A DNA stretch of 16,248 bases from Motiliproteus sp036960405 (GTDB lineage Bacteria; Pseudomonadota; Gammaproteobacteria; Pseudomonadales; Balneatricaceae): the NCBI GenBank assembly GCA_036960405.1, contig JBALWS010000099.1, positions 1 through 16,248 of the forward strand. Direction: 5' to 3'. This document shows, piece by piece, positions 7,210-14,319 of this stretch (position 1 is the stretch's first letter; every line of letters starts with the position of its first letter). Made by a program: the position numbers and the translations under genes. Under the pieces are notes generated by a model. It ran no database searches. It worked only from the letters and a program-made list of their open reading frames with translations, and was not told the DNA's origin.

Positions 7210-7851
7210 CTATGCGCGTACGACGCCTGAGCCGGAGTGCTTGAGCACGTTCCACTGACCGTAACTGTCTGTCAGATTCAGCTTCACCGCACATTCGCTA
7301 CCCGTTGTTGTGCTGGCACTACCCATCTCGGCTACTTCAAATTCGATCCCACCCGGAATTACGATTTGTACCCGATGTAGGCTATCTTCCGTGTGATCTG
7401 GACGAATTGGACCGCCTTTAGATTCGACCACTCCGGGAATGAACGCCCGTGCAGTAACGTCTTCCATATCAACTTCAAATTCTATTGGTTTGTATAAGGT
7501 TGGGTGGATGGTGTCTGACATAGCGTGGAAAACCCACCAGTGGGTCGCTGCTTCTTCGGTCTCCTTGCCATGGAGGACTGTCTCTAGTGCTAAACGCTGC
7601 TCCTCGTTCGCATTCTCGTCGATTACAGCCTGCAATTCTCCCTTGCCTTCCGAGATTAAACCGGGCCAAGCATAGAACATGGCTATTTTTAGACCGCTTA
7701 ACTCGACGTCTTCGAAGTGCCCCTTGTCAATACGTAAAACTTCGAAACCGCGGCAATTACCATCTGTCGGGTCTGCTTCAAACTGACAGGGGCAACCGTA
7801 GGCACAGTTACAATTTCCGTATACTTCTCCTTCTATATACCAATCTTTCAC
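7210..7851 (-). CDS. DUF1326 domain-containing protein
   Basis: A 213-residue cytoplasmic protein without signal peptide or membrane segments. The N-terminus has the DUF1326 signature WYIEGEVYGNCNCAYGCPCQF, in which C14, C16, C20 and C22 form a tight CxCxxxCxC cluster with C33 nearby: a plausible metal or redox site. Downstream come MFYAWPGLISEGKGELQAVID and WVFHAMSDTIHPTLYKPIEF, both typical of the family. The start is GTG at 7851, preceded by AAGGAG at good distance. It is the first gene of a two-gene unit with DUF2182. The function of the pair is not established; metal handling is an inference from conserved cysteines here and Met/His/Cys in the partner. Confidence 0.85.
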   Translation of the reverse strand: MKDWYIEGEVYGNCNCAYGCPCQFEADPTDGNCRGFEVLRIDKGHFEDVELSGLKIAMFYAWPGLISEGKGELQAVIDENANEEQRLALETVLHGKETEEAATHWWVFHAMSDTIHPTLYKPIEFEVDMEDVTARAFIPGVVESKGGPIRPDHTEDSLHRVQIVIPGGIEFEVAEMGSASTTTGSECAVKLNLTDSYGQWNVLKHSGSGVVRA

Positions 7852-7906
7852 GACTTTTTCTCCTTAGTTTGGGTGGACTAAAAAGTAAATTTCGAGATTT
7901 AAAATG

Positions 7907-7928
7907 CGGGTAAGCTTCAAGTTACCCG
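7907..7928 (-). promoter_or_regulatory. Perfect hairpin in the DUF1326 upstream region
   Basis: CGGGTAA (7907-7913) and TTACCCG (7922-7928) form a perfect 7-bp inverted repeat around an 8-base spacer, about 55 bases before the DUF1326 start codon. It could be an operator for a dimeric regulator or a leader hairpin. On the plus strand it is followed within ten bases by a T-rich stretch, but no plus-strand gene ends there. Role is inference. Confidence 0.35.
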
Positions 7929-7958
7929 TATGTTCATTTTTTAGTCTAGCAATTGTCT

Positions 7959-8089
7959 TTGCGCCTACAAGATGATTTACGAAGAATTTGGGGTAAAAGG
8001 AAAAGGTAATCCCCCCGAAAATTAGCGGTGATGGATTCAACCGGTAGGCGCAACACGTAAAGTTGACCTCTCTAGTGAAGGGGATTACC
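7959..8089. repeat. Two interlocked 10-bp inverted repeats
   Basis: TTGCGCCTAC (7959-7968) is the exact reverse complement of GTAGGCGCAA (8044-8053). GGTAATCCCC (8005-8014) is the exact reverse complement of GGGGATTACC (8080-8089). The order A-B-A'-B' is interlocked like a pseudoknot, not nested. The stretch ends where the truncated integrase frame begins to show homology, so it may be a recombination site or breakpoint remnant, or a structured RNA. Confidence 0.5.
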
Positions 8090-8109
8090 CCCCTATCCGC
8101 ATCCCCACA

Positions 8110-8475
8110 ATGCTGCGTCTTGATGCCGTGGACTGGTCGATCCGTGAGTTGATTGCTGAATGCCGTGATATCGTGGTGTCACCCTACCTGATCCACCACC
8201 GTAAACATTCAGGCAGAGCCAAACCCGGCCACAAGATTAGAGAACGCACGCTGACCAGTAGATTCAAAGATGCGGTGGACGCTGTTACCGAACTACAGAG
8301 CATTGACTGGGGTGACAACACCCCACCCAGCCTGCATGAGATACGATCACTGTCAGAACGGCTATATGAAAAACAGGGCATCAATACACAAGCGCTGCTA
8401 GGCCACAAACACCAAAAAACCACAGATACTTACCATGATGCCCGTGGTTTTGATTGGATCACCGTACAGCTATAA
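8110..8475 (+). pseudogene. Lambda-type phage integrase, C-terminal half only
   Basis: The 121 residues after the first ATG match the C-terminal catalytic part of lambda-type integrases. LRLDAVDW and CRDIVVSPYLIHH are followed by the box HEIRSLSERLYEKQG (His and Arg), LLGHKHQKTTDTYHDARG (second His and the Tyr nucleophile) and a final FDW motif. Full-length relatives are over 300 residues. The arm-binding and core-binding domains and the part carrying the first catalytic Arg are absent, so the protein should be inactive. The frame stays open upstream to 8032 (IRIPT just before the ATG also fits the family), but no good start or Shine-Dalgarno is seen there. It is unrelated to the recombinase remnant at 5527, so the region received at least two elements. 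Confidence 0.8.
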
Positions 8476-8497
8476 CAGCCGATTAATCATCAAACCA

Positions 8498-8521
8498 ACC
8501 GCCATTTAGGCGGTATTTTTT
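8498..8521 (+). terminator. Rho-independent terminator after the integrase remnant
   Basis: ACCGCC (8498-8503) and GGCGGT (8509-8514) pair around ATTTA, followed by ATTTTTT. It lies 22 bases after the integrase stop. On the minus strand, downstream of the hydrogenase large subunit gene, the stem lacks a T run, so it should act mainly in the plus direction. Confidence 0.75.
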
Positions 8522-8539
8522 GGCTTTGAAATCAGAGGG

Positions 8540-8572
8540 GTTTTGGCACAGTTTTGGTAAAGTTTTGGCACA
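8540..8572 (+). repeat. Three tandem 11-bp direct repeats, possible integrase arm sites
   Basis: GTTTTGGCACA (8540-8550), GTTTTGGTAAA (8551-8561) and GTTTTGGCACA (8562-8572) follow one another without spacers; the first and third are identical. They lie between the integrase remnant's terminator and the hydrogenase gene's 3' end, where an element boundary (att region with arm-type sites) would be expected. The role is inference from position and periodicity. Confidence 0.6.
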
Positions 8573-8605
8573 AAACTCAAGCCACTGGTTTTAAAGGAAT
8601 TTCAA

Positions 8606-10051
8606 CTAATGAACCGTGCAGACCATGCAAGGATCAAACGAGCGCACTACGTGCTGGACGCTAACCGGATCGGTCTCACCTGTAACGACAGGAGTGCCTT
8701 GCAGGGCTTGCTCCAGCGGGCCGGGTTGTTGTTGCTGATCGCGCGGAGAAAAGTTCCAGGTGGTCGGGGCGATGATCTGGTAATTATGAATCCGGCCATC
8801 TTTGACCTGTAGCCAGTGCCCCAGACTGCCTCGGGCGGCTTCGATCATGCCGACGCCAATACCATGATCGGGTATCTCAACCGGTTGGTAGAACGGTTCG
8901 CCCGGTTGCAGCTGGCGCGCCCAGGATTCCATCGCCAGTAGCGTCCGGGCCGCTTCCAGTAGCCGCATCACTTCTCGGCTATAGACGTTAGCTCCAGCTT
9001 CGGCAACCAGTGATTGTGCCAGCGGCTGGCGGTCGATCAGTTGTCGCGCCAGCGCGCCGACTTCAACAGTGTGGCCGTTTAGTCTTGGCGCTTTACACCA
9101 GCTATAGCCATCGGGATTGGACAGATCAGGCAGTGTCTCACCATCTAACGGCGCTAAAGGTTGAGGTGATGGGGCCATCCAGCTGTGGCTAACATCTTCC
9201 AAAATCTGCTGATTATCCAAAGCCATTATCTGGCCGGCGTGCCACACCCCGGAGCGATAGAGTGGCGCACCGTCGAGCGGGTAATTACCGTAACTCATAA
9301 ACCGGTCACCGCCCTGCCCCAATTGATCTAACCGCAAGCGGTCACCCAGCATTAAAAAGCGGCCAAAATCACTGTCGCGATGATCCTGTGCCCAACGCAT
9401 CAAGGCATCGGCGCTATCAAGTTCACTGACAGACTCGAGCCGATCGCCAAAGGCAACTTGCTCCAGAAACCGTCGCAGCCCTTGAATCATCGAGATCAAC
9501 TGCAGTCGCTCTTGTGATTGTACCGGCTTGCTGACGCCGCCAGGTTGAATCGCCAACGAGTGGGGCCACTTGCCAGCTAAGATCCCCATCATGTGCAAAA
9601 ATGCCGCACGAGCCGGAAGAAAGTCACGCGAACCGGTTCCCTTAACCGCTTTAAAGCGTGACTCAACATCTCCAAACCAAGCATTATCAGCGTAGCTCTG
9701 GCGGGCGAAGTCGGGCATAAAAAACAGATAAAAATGGGTCAGATGATCGGTGATATTTTCACAGCCCAAGATCAGGTTGGTGGCTAACTGACCGTTTCTC
9801 GGGGCACTGGCCCCCGCCAGTTCCGCCAGCGCCTTAGCACTGGCAACCGATTGCGATACCGAACAGATGCCACAGATGCGCGGAACATAGATCAACGCGT
9901 CTTCGGGGCGTTTGCCGCGCAGCATCTGCTCAAAGCCACGGTAGAGGGTGCAGTTAACCCAAGCCTGTTCAACCTGGCCGCCAGCGATATCCAATTTTAC
10001 TTCTAAGTCGCCTTCAACCCGGTTGAAGGGACCAACAATCAGTTTACTCAC
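8606..10051 (-). CDS. hupV: H2-sensing regulatory [NiFe] hydrogenase, large subunit
   Basis: The 481-residue large subunit carries the Ni-Fe(CN)2CO site. The N-terminal RVEGD (E13) is followed by RICGIC (C60, C63). The C-terminal DPCMVCTVH supplies C475 and C478. Two features mark the regulatory class (HupV/HoxC, group 2b). The L1 motif is RICGICSVSQ, where catalytic hydrogenases usually have His. The protein also ends at that last His, so no C-terminal peptide needs cleaving by a maturation protease. Such proteins sense H2 in the cytoplasm and are slow catalysts. The start is GTG at 10051 with AAGGTGG about ten bases upstream. It is last in its operon, 35 bp after the small subunit gene. Maturation genes (hyp) and a catalytic hydrogenase are not in the window. 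Confidence 0.93.
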   Translation of the reverse strand: MSKLIVGPFNRVEGDLEVKLDIAGGQVEQAWVNCTLYRGFEQMLRGKRPEDALIYVPRICGICSVSQSVASAKALAELAGASAPRNGQLATNLILGCENITDHLTHFYLFFMPDFARQSYADNAWFGDVESRFKAVKGTGSRDFLPARAAFLHMMGILAGKWPHSLAIQPGGVSKPVQSQERLQLISMIQGLRRFLEQVAFGDRLESVSELDSADALMRWAQDHRDSDFGRFLMLGDRLRLDQLGQGGDRFMSYGNYPLDGAPLYRSGVWHAGQIMALDNQQILEDVSHSWMAPSPQPLAPLDGETLPDLSNPDGYSWCKAPRLNGHTVEVGALARQLIDRQPLAQSLVAEAGANVYSREVMRLLEAARTLLAMESWARQLQPGEPFYQPVEIPDHGIGVGMIEAARGSLGHWLQVKDGRIHNYQIIAPTTWNFSPRDQQQQPGPLEQALQGTPVVTGETDPVSVQHVVRSFDPCMVCTVH

Positions 10052-10086
10052 GCAGGTTTACCCACCTTAAATCGAGCCGTTTCAAA

Positions 10087-11088
10087 TCAACGTTTTTTAT
10101 TCACCGGATGGATCGTCGGGGCGATCTTGATATGGTCGCTGACCGCATTTTGCTTCAACCGCACCGGGGTTGCCGCCTTGGACAAGGATGACAACGCCAC
10201 AAACCAAGCCTTGGGCATGTCGGTCGGTAAGCCGATCGGAATACCCGCCAGCTTGGGGGTACGGGCAAAAGCATGACCGGGCTCTTCAAATTCGGGTGCG
10301 GTACAATTGATACAGGCGAAGCCGCCACGAGTGCAGGAACCTTGACCGTTCCATAAACGAGTATTGCAATCGCCATGGGCTTGGGTGCCGATGCAGCCCA
10401 TATGCTCCATCAGACAGCCGCCATCGGTCGGTTGCAGAGCACTGGCCTTGTATTCGTAGAACTCGTTGCGGGCGCAACCGTGGTGAACCAGATGGTCCGC
10501 GTACATCTTGGGCCGCCCGAGAGGGTCAAGCTGGGCATCATCGAGCTCATCCATCGCGAGCGCCATCAGCGTTTCACCGATCCAACCAGGGTGAGGCGGA
10601 CAGCCCGAGACATTGACCACGCGGTGCCGCTGCTGCACCACCATGCCATCGCCCAGCAGACCGCCTGACTGATCGCCGTCGTACTGCAACCCTCGAACCT
10701 CGACCGGATTCGCTCCAGCCGACGACACACCGCCGTAGGCGGCGCAGCTTCCGACTGCCACCACCCGGCTAGCCTGGGCTGCCAACTGCTCGATCCACTG
10801 TTTCATCGGCCGCCCAGTACCCGAGAGCAGGTGAAATTGACCGCTGTTATTCGGTCCACAAACCACGCCGCCCTCGATGCAAAGGATGTCCAACGGCTGT
10901 TCGCCGGCCTCGATTCGCTGCAGTAGCTGACGAACTTGGTAACCACTTTGCTCGCTTAACGATGGATGCCACAGCAGCTCGATATCGACCGACTCCAGCA
11001 AGGCGATCAAGTCGGGTTGCTCGCTGTTGAGTAGCGACATGCTGCAGCCGCCGCAGCCGCTTGCTTGGAGCCATAACAGCGTCTTCAT
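10087..11088 (-). CDS. hupU: H2-sensing regulatory [NiFe] hydrogenase, small subunit
   Basis: The 333-residue small subunit carries three Fe-S clusters that pass electrons or the signal from the large subunit. It begins directly with LLWLQASGCGGCSMSLL (C12, C15) and has no twin-arginine signal, so it is cytoplasmic, as in HupU/HoxB sensors. C115 (VGSCAAYGG) and C163 (SGCPPHP) complete the proximal cluster. H203, C205, C225 and C231 fit the distal cluster. C241, C252, C259 and C262 lie in the medial-cluster region (WNGQGSC, ACINC). The C-terminus lacks a membrane anchor. The ATG overlaps the kinase stop codon by four bases (ATGA), indicating translational coupling with the kinase. Confidence 0.93.
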   Translation of the reverse strand: MKTLLWLQASGCGGCSMSLLNSEQPDLIALLESVDIELLWHPSLSEQSGYQVRQLLQRIEAGEQPLDILCIEGGVVCGPNNSGQFHLLSGTGRPMKQWIEQLAAQASRVVAVGSCAAYGGVSSAGANPVEVRGLQYDGDQSGGLLGDGMVVQQRHRVVNVSGCPPHPGWIGETLMALAMDELDDAQLDPLGRPKMYADHLVHHGCARNEFYEYKASALQPTDGGCLMEHMGCIGTQAHGDCNTRLWNGQGSCTRGGFACINCTAPEFEEPGHAFARTPKLAGIPIGLPTDMPKAWFVALSSLSKAATPVRLKQNAVSDHIKIAPTIHPVNKKR

Positions 11089-12500
11089 AGCTGACCACCG
11101 CTATTAACCGGAGACGTTATTGGCGCTGCATCAGAGCGCTGATCCTCTACAGCGAAAAGCGGCAGCTCAACCCGGAACATCGCCCCGCCATCGACGTGGT
11201 TAGACGCCTGCAGCCGACCGCCGTGCTCGCCCACCAGACCGTAACTCAGCGACAACCCCAAGCCGGTTCCCTGACCAACCGGCTTGGTGGTAAAGAACGG
11301 TTCAAACAGCTGGGTCAGATGCTGCTCGGCGATCCCGGGGCCATTATCTCGAATGGTAAAGACCACCCGATTGGCTTCGGTTTTAAGGCGAAGATTCAAC
11401 CTTGGCTTTTCGACCTCGGCCATCGCGTCGATCGCGTTTTGTACCATATTGATCAGTACCTGCTGTATCTGCCCCGGATGGCCTTGGATCAGTAGCTGCT
11501 TAGGCAGGTCATAGCCGATCCGCAACTTAATCGCGGCATCACGGGTGACCCAGTGCACTGCAGTTTGAATGGTATGCACCAGGTCAAATTCGGTGTTGTG
11601 CTGCTGCTGACCAGAAGAAAATTGACGCAGATCCATGACAATATCGCGCACCCGCTCAGCACCTTCCATGGTGCCATCGAGCAACGAAGGCAGGTCGATC
11701 AGCAACTTATCGATGCGAAGCTGTTGCCGCAATGCGCTCACTTCGGCACTGGGCTGCTGACGATGGAGCAGTTGCAGATATTGATTGAGCCGATCGGCGT
11801 AACCGATCAACGAGTGAACATTGCCGTAAACAAAGCTGATCGGGTTGTTGAGTTCGTGCGCCACACCCGCCACCAGTCGTCCCAACGAGGCCATTTTTTC
11901 CGAATCGATCAGTTGTTGCTGGGCTTGCTTGAGCTGTCGGTGACTGCGGTTAAGTTCGTCGTAGGCGCGGCGCAGTTCACCGATCGGCCGCCCCATCAGC
12001 ACCCCGCCCAGCAATCGCCCCCGACTATCGCGACGGGCGGAACCGTTCATGGCTAACGGCATCTCACCTTGCGAGCTCAGCAACATCACTTCGCAGTCTT
12101 CAAACGCAAAGGGGGTGCGTATTTGTTGCTGATGAATGAGTTGTTGGGAAGCGCTGTTAAATAACTCAACCATCGATTGACCAATTAACCGGGATTCGGG
12201 CTTGCCGGTTAGCTGCTCCAGCGAACGGTTAACCTGTTGAATCTGTCCGTGCTGGTCACACACGATCAGGATATCGGTCATCGAGGTCAACACACTGGCA
12301 ATAAATTGCTGCGCCTGCTCGAGTTCCTGATTTTTTTGCTCGATCTCGACCTGATATTTGATCAGATCGGAGTACACCTCCTCCATCTGATGAACCACAT
12401 CCACCCAGGCCGCTTCCGTAGCCGCGTCAGCCGACGACAGACCGTCTAGCGCTTGGCTAGGCGGGGATGGTGTACGGGAATGAAGGTTGTGCCGCGTCAT
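11085..12500 (-). CDS. hupT: PAS-domain sensor histidine kinase of the H2-sensing relay (HupT/HoxJ type)
   Basis: This 471-residue cytoplasmic kinase lacks membrane segments. A charged helix (about 34-70) likely forms a coiled coil. A PAS domain follows (about 70-175; ILIVCDQHGQIQQVNRSLE). Then come a second helix and the HisKA dimerisation domain with phospho-acceptor H215 (AGVAHELNNPISF). The ATPase domain shows the N box NMVQNAIDAM (351-360), G1 DNGPGI (385-390), F box FEPFF (399-403) and G2 GTGLGLSLS (411-419), all intact. In known systems HupT/HoxJ binds the sensor hydrogenase, and its kinase activity, altered by H2, controls an NtrC-type regulator (HupR/HoxA). That regulator is not in the window. 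The gene directly precedes hupU with a 4-base overlap and follows ammeA by 77 bp. Confidence 0.9.
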   Translation of the reverse strand: MTRHNLHSRTPSPPSQALDGLSSADAATEAAWVDVVHQMEEVYSDLIKYQVEIEQKNQELEQAQQFIASVLTSMTDILIVCDQHGQIQQVNRSLEQLTGKPESRLIGQSMVELFNSASQQLIHQQQIRTPFAFEDCEVMLLSSQGEMPLAMNGSARRDSRGRLLGGVLMGRPIGELRRAYDELNRSHRQLKQAQQQLIDSEKMASLGRLVAGVAHELNNPISFVYGNVHSLIGYADRLNQYLQLLHRQQPSAEVSALRQQLRIDKLLIDLPSLLDGTMEGAERVRDIVMDLRQFSSGQQQHNTEFDLVHTIQTAVHWVTRDAAIKLRIGYDLPKQLLIQGHPGQIQQVLINMVQNAIDAMAEVEKPRLNLRLKTEANRVVFTIRDNGPGIAEQHLTQLFEPFFTTKPVGQGTGLGLSLSYGLVGEHGGRLQASNHVDGGAMFRVELPLFAVEDQRSDAAPITSPVNSGGQL

Positions 12501-12577
12501 ATCGATCCAATGGAGAAGCTATCGTCCAATCATACATCGCCATGCCGGTTTGAGTCACCGCATCTAATATCAATGGT

Positions 12578-13189
12578 TTAATCACGATCCGTTCGCTCGA
12601 GCAACTGCGCCTCGGAGAAATGCTGGACCGAGTATGTCGACCAAGCAAATGAATCGCTCCAGCTATTGGCATCCAGGCCTGCTTTTTGTTTGAGACTGGA
12701 GACAAACTGGCTGGGCTCGGATAGCTGCTGCCAGACTTGCGGAAGGTAGGTTGCCCGGGCCGCACCCGCTTGCAACCACAACCCGTCAATATTGGGCTTG
12801 AGACGCGATAACAGCTCGGCTTCGGATTTCACCGGCAGCGGTGTCAAGCCAGACAGAACCGAGATTTCAATCTCTACCTTTGCTAGCTCATCGGCCCTTA
12901 ACGGGGAAAACCGCGGATCGTGGAACGCCGCCTGTTCGGCATAATAAGCCACCGCCTGAGCCAACGGCTTATCCGCCTCTAAGGTACCGATACAACCACG
13001 TAAACGCTGATTATCGATCTCATGAAGTGTCACAAAACACGCAGCGGGACGGTTCCAGTCAGCGCTATGCGTATCGGCTAGAGGCTCGCGACGCGATGGC
13101 TTAAGCGGGGCGCAAATCGCCGCTCGGGCGATAGCTAATAGCTGCTGTTGGGCGCTACTGGGAAGATCAATAGACCGCGAACGCACCAT
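12578..13189 (-). CDS. amrA: AmmeMemoRadiSam system protein A (AMMECR1 family)
   Basis: A 203-residue AMMECR1-domain protein. The family signature LRGCIGTL is at 63-70, followed by AVAYYAEQAAFHDPRFSPL, EIEISVLSGLTPL and the late WLQAGAARATYLPQVWQQL region. The C-terminus ends SWSDSFAWSTYSVQHFSE. The biochemical role of AMMECR1 proteins is unknown; in prokaryotes they co-occur with a MEMO-family protein and a radical SAM enzyme, and all three are in this window. The ATG lies inside the preceding amrB gene (23-base overlap), consistent with coupled translation. The next gene downstream is the H2-sensing kinase, 77 bp away. Confidence 0.9.
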   Translation of the reverse strand: MVRSRSIDLPSSAQQQLLAIARAAICAPLKPSRREPLADTHSADWNRPAACFVTLHEIDNQRLRGCIGTLEADKPLAQAVAYYAEQAAFHDPRFSPLRADELAKVEIEISVLSGLTPLPVKSEAELLSRLKPNIDGLWLQAGAARATYLPQVWQQLSEPSQFVSSLKQKAGLDANSWSDSFAWSTYSVQHFSEAQLLERTDRD

Positions 13190-13946
13190 ACCCCACCACC
13201 CGATGTTTATCGCCTGCGGTATCGCCCGAATTTCGCAGGTCGAGCATATCGATGTGTAATCCTCGATTGCGGGAAAATTCGATCAGCCCGTTCAGCGCGT
13301 AACTTCCGCACGCTTGCTCACCGTGCAGCGGCCCTTCTAACCGGCACAGCTGTTTGCATGTCTCGCTGTCGGTCTGCCTGGCCTGGGTATAACTCAAGTA
13401 ATGACTCAAATCGGAGCTGAACACCAGCAGCGTTTCATCGCCTCCCCAGACCCGTTCAAGCACCTCGACAACCTCTTGCGGGGTACAGCGCCCGACCACC
13501 AAGGGCAAGATCGTAAAGCGAGGGATTAACTGCTGCAAAAACGGTAGCTGAACCTCAATGCAGTGCTCCTGCGCATGAGCAGAGTTCGAGCGGGTCACCT
13601 GCGGCAGCGAGCGAAGACTGGCGACTAATGGTGCGTCGATATCGATCTCGCCTAGCGGGGTTGCGAAGCGTTCGGATTCGGGTAATGCCATACCATCCAA
13701 AGCCACCCGGTGCGCAGGCCCGAGTAGCACCACACGCTCAATACGATCAGCCAAGGGTTTGATCAACCGATATGCGCTGGCGGCAATCTCAGCCGAGTAC
13801 TTGAAGCCGGCATGCGGTACCACGATGGCTTTTGGGCGATTACGACTAAAACAGTCATCTTTCAGATAGCCATCAACCTGCTGCCGCAACGCCTGTGGCT
13901 CCTCAGGGTAAAAAATACCTGCAACGGCCGCCAATCGCATCGTCAT
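13167..13946 (-). CDS. amrB: AmmeMemoRadiSam system protein B (MEMO1 family)
   Basis: A 259-residue MEMO-family protein related in fold to extradiol dioxygenases. The metal-site residues of the family are all visible: H45 (VVPHAGFKYS), H79 (LGPAHR), D179 and H182 (FSSDLSHY), and C213 (QACGSYALNG). AQEHCIEVQLPFLQ (125-138) is also typical. Human MEMO1 uses the equivalent His, Asp and Cys residues to bind metal; the bacterial substrate is not known. ATG at 13946 is preferred over an in-frame TTG one codon earlier because GAGGAGG is then seven bases upstream. It is first in the leftward operon, overlapping amrA. Confidence 0.92.
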   Translation of the reverse strand: MTMRLAAVAGIFYPEEPQALRQQVDGYLKDDCFSRNRPKAIVVPHAGFKYSAEIAASAYRLIKPLADRIERVVLLGPAHRVALDGMALPESERFATPLGEIDIDAPLVASLRSLPQVTRSNSAHAQEHCIEVQLPFLQQLIPRFTILPLVVGRCTPQEVVEVLERVWGGDETLLVFSSDLSHYLSYTQARQTDSETCKQLCRLEGPLHGEQACGSYALNGLIEFSRNRGLHIDMLDLRNSGDTAGDKHRVVGYGAFAVY

Positions 13947-14137
13947 CAACAGTCCTCCTCAGTCATTGCTCCAGCCAAATCTAAGCAGCCCTATATAAGA
14001 ATAGTTCGACTTCCTGTGAGCATCCTCAATTATAACGGGCCATAATCTACCGCGGTCTTGTTCATGCGCTATATCATTTTGTTTTTACAATATTATTGCT
14101 AGATTAGCGTCAACAAACGTACAACTGAGTCTGTACC
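13947..14137. promoter_or_regulatory. Divergent promoter region between amrB and the rubredoxin gene
   Basis: This 191-base spacer must serve both divergent units. For the leftward operon, the minus strand has a perfect TATAAT at 14034-14029 without an obvious -35. For the rightward operon, TTGTTT (14079-14084) and TAGATT (14100-14105) are separated by 15 bases, slightly short. The centre is AT-rich (14064-14105). No clear regulator palindrome was seen. Assignments are tentative. Confidence 0.35.
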
Positions 14138-14293
14138 ATGCGTTACCAATGCGATATCTGCGACTATGTGTATGACCCTCTTGTTGGCTGTGTCGAAGAG
14201 GGCATTGCAGCCGGAACCCTATGGGAGGAGATTCCTGAGGATTGGGTCTGTCCCGAGTGCGGCGCGCCTATGTCGCTGTTCAGTCCAGAATAA
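14138..14293 (+). CDS. Rubredoxin
   Basis: A 51-residue electron carrier with one iron held by four cysteines: C5 and C8 (YQCDICDY) and C38 and C41 (WVCPECGA). YVYDP after the first pair, GIAAGTLWEEIPEDW between the pairs, and the total length match classical rubredoxins. The protein is strongly acidic. The ATG is chosen because translation upstream shows no family sequence; no strong Shine-Dalgarno is visible. It is first in the rightward unit, 26 bp before the HD-GYP gene and divergent from amrB. Its electron partner is unknown. The radical SAM enzyme two genes downstream needs one-electron reduction, but rubredoxin potentials are usually too high for that, so another role is likely. Confidence 0.9.
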   Translation: MRYQCDICDYVYDPLVGCVEEGIAAGTLWEEIPEDWVCPECGAPMSLFSPE

Positions 14294-14319
14294 AAACCAC
14301 CTACTAAGCCAAATCTGAT

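Noticed and set aside
7959..8053. Integron attC-like site (TTGCGCCTAC ... GTAGGCGCAA)
   Set aside because: The ends lack the GTTRRRY/RYYYAAC core and the inner arms are not complementary enough; no integron integrase is nearby.
8540..8572. Sigma-54 promoter elements because of TGGCAC
   Set aside because: The TTGC element at the required spacing is absent after both TGGCAC copies, and the motif faces away from any gene start.
8606..11088. Energy-conserving uptake hydrogenase (HupSL/HyaAB)
   Set aside because: The small subunit lacks a Tat signal, the large subunit has the sensor L1 motif and no cleavable C-terminal extension, and a histidine kinase is coupled.
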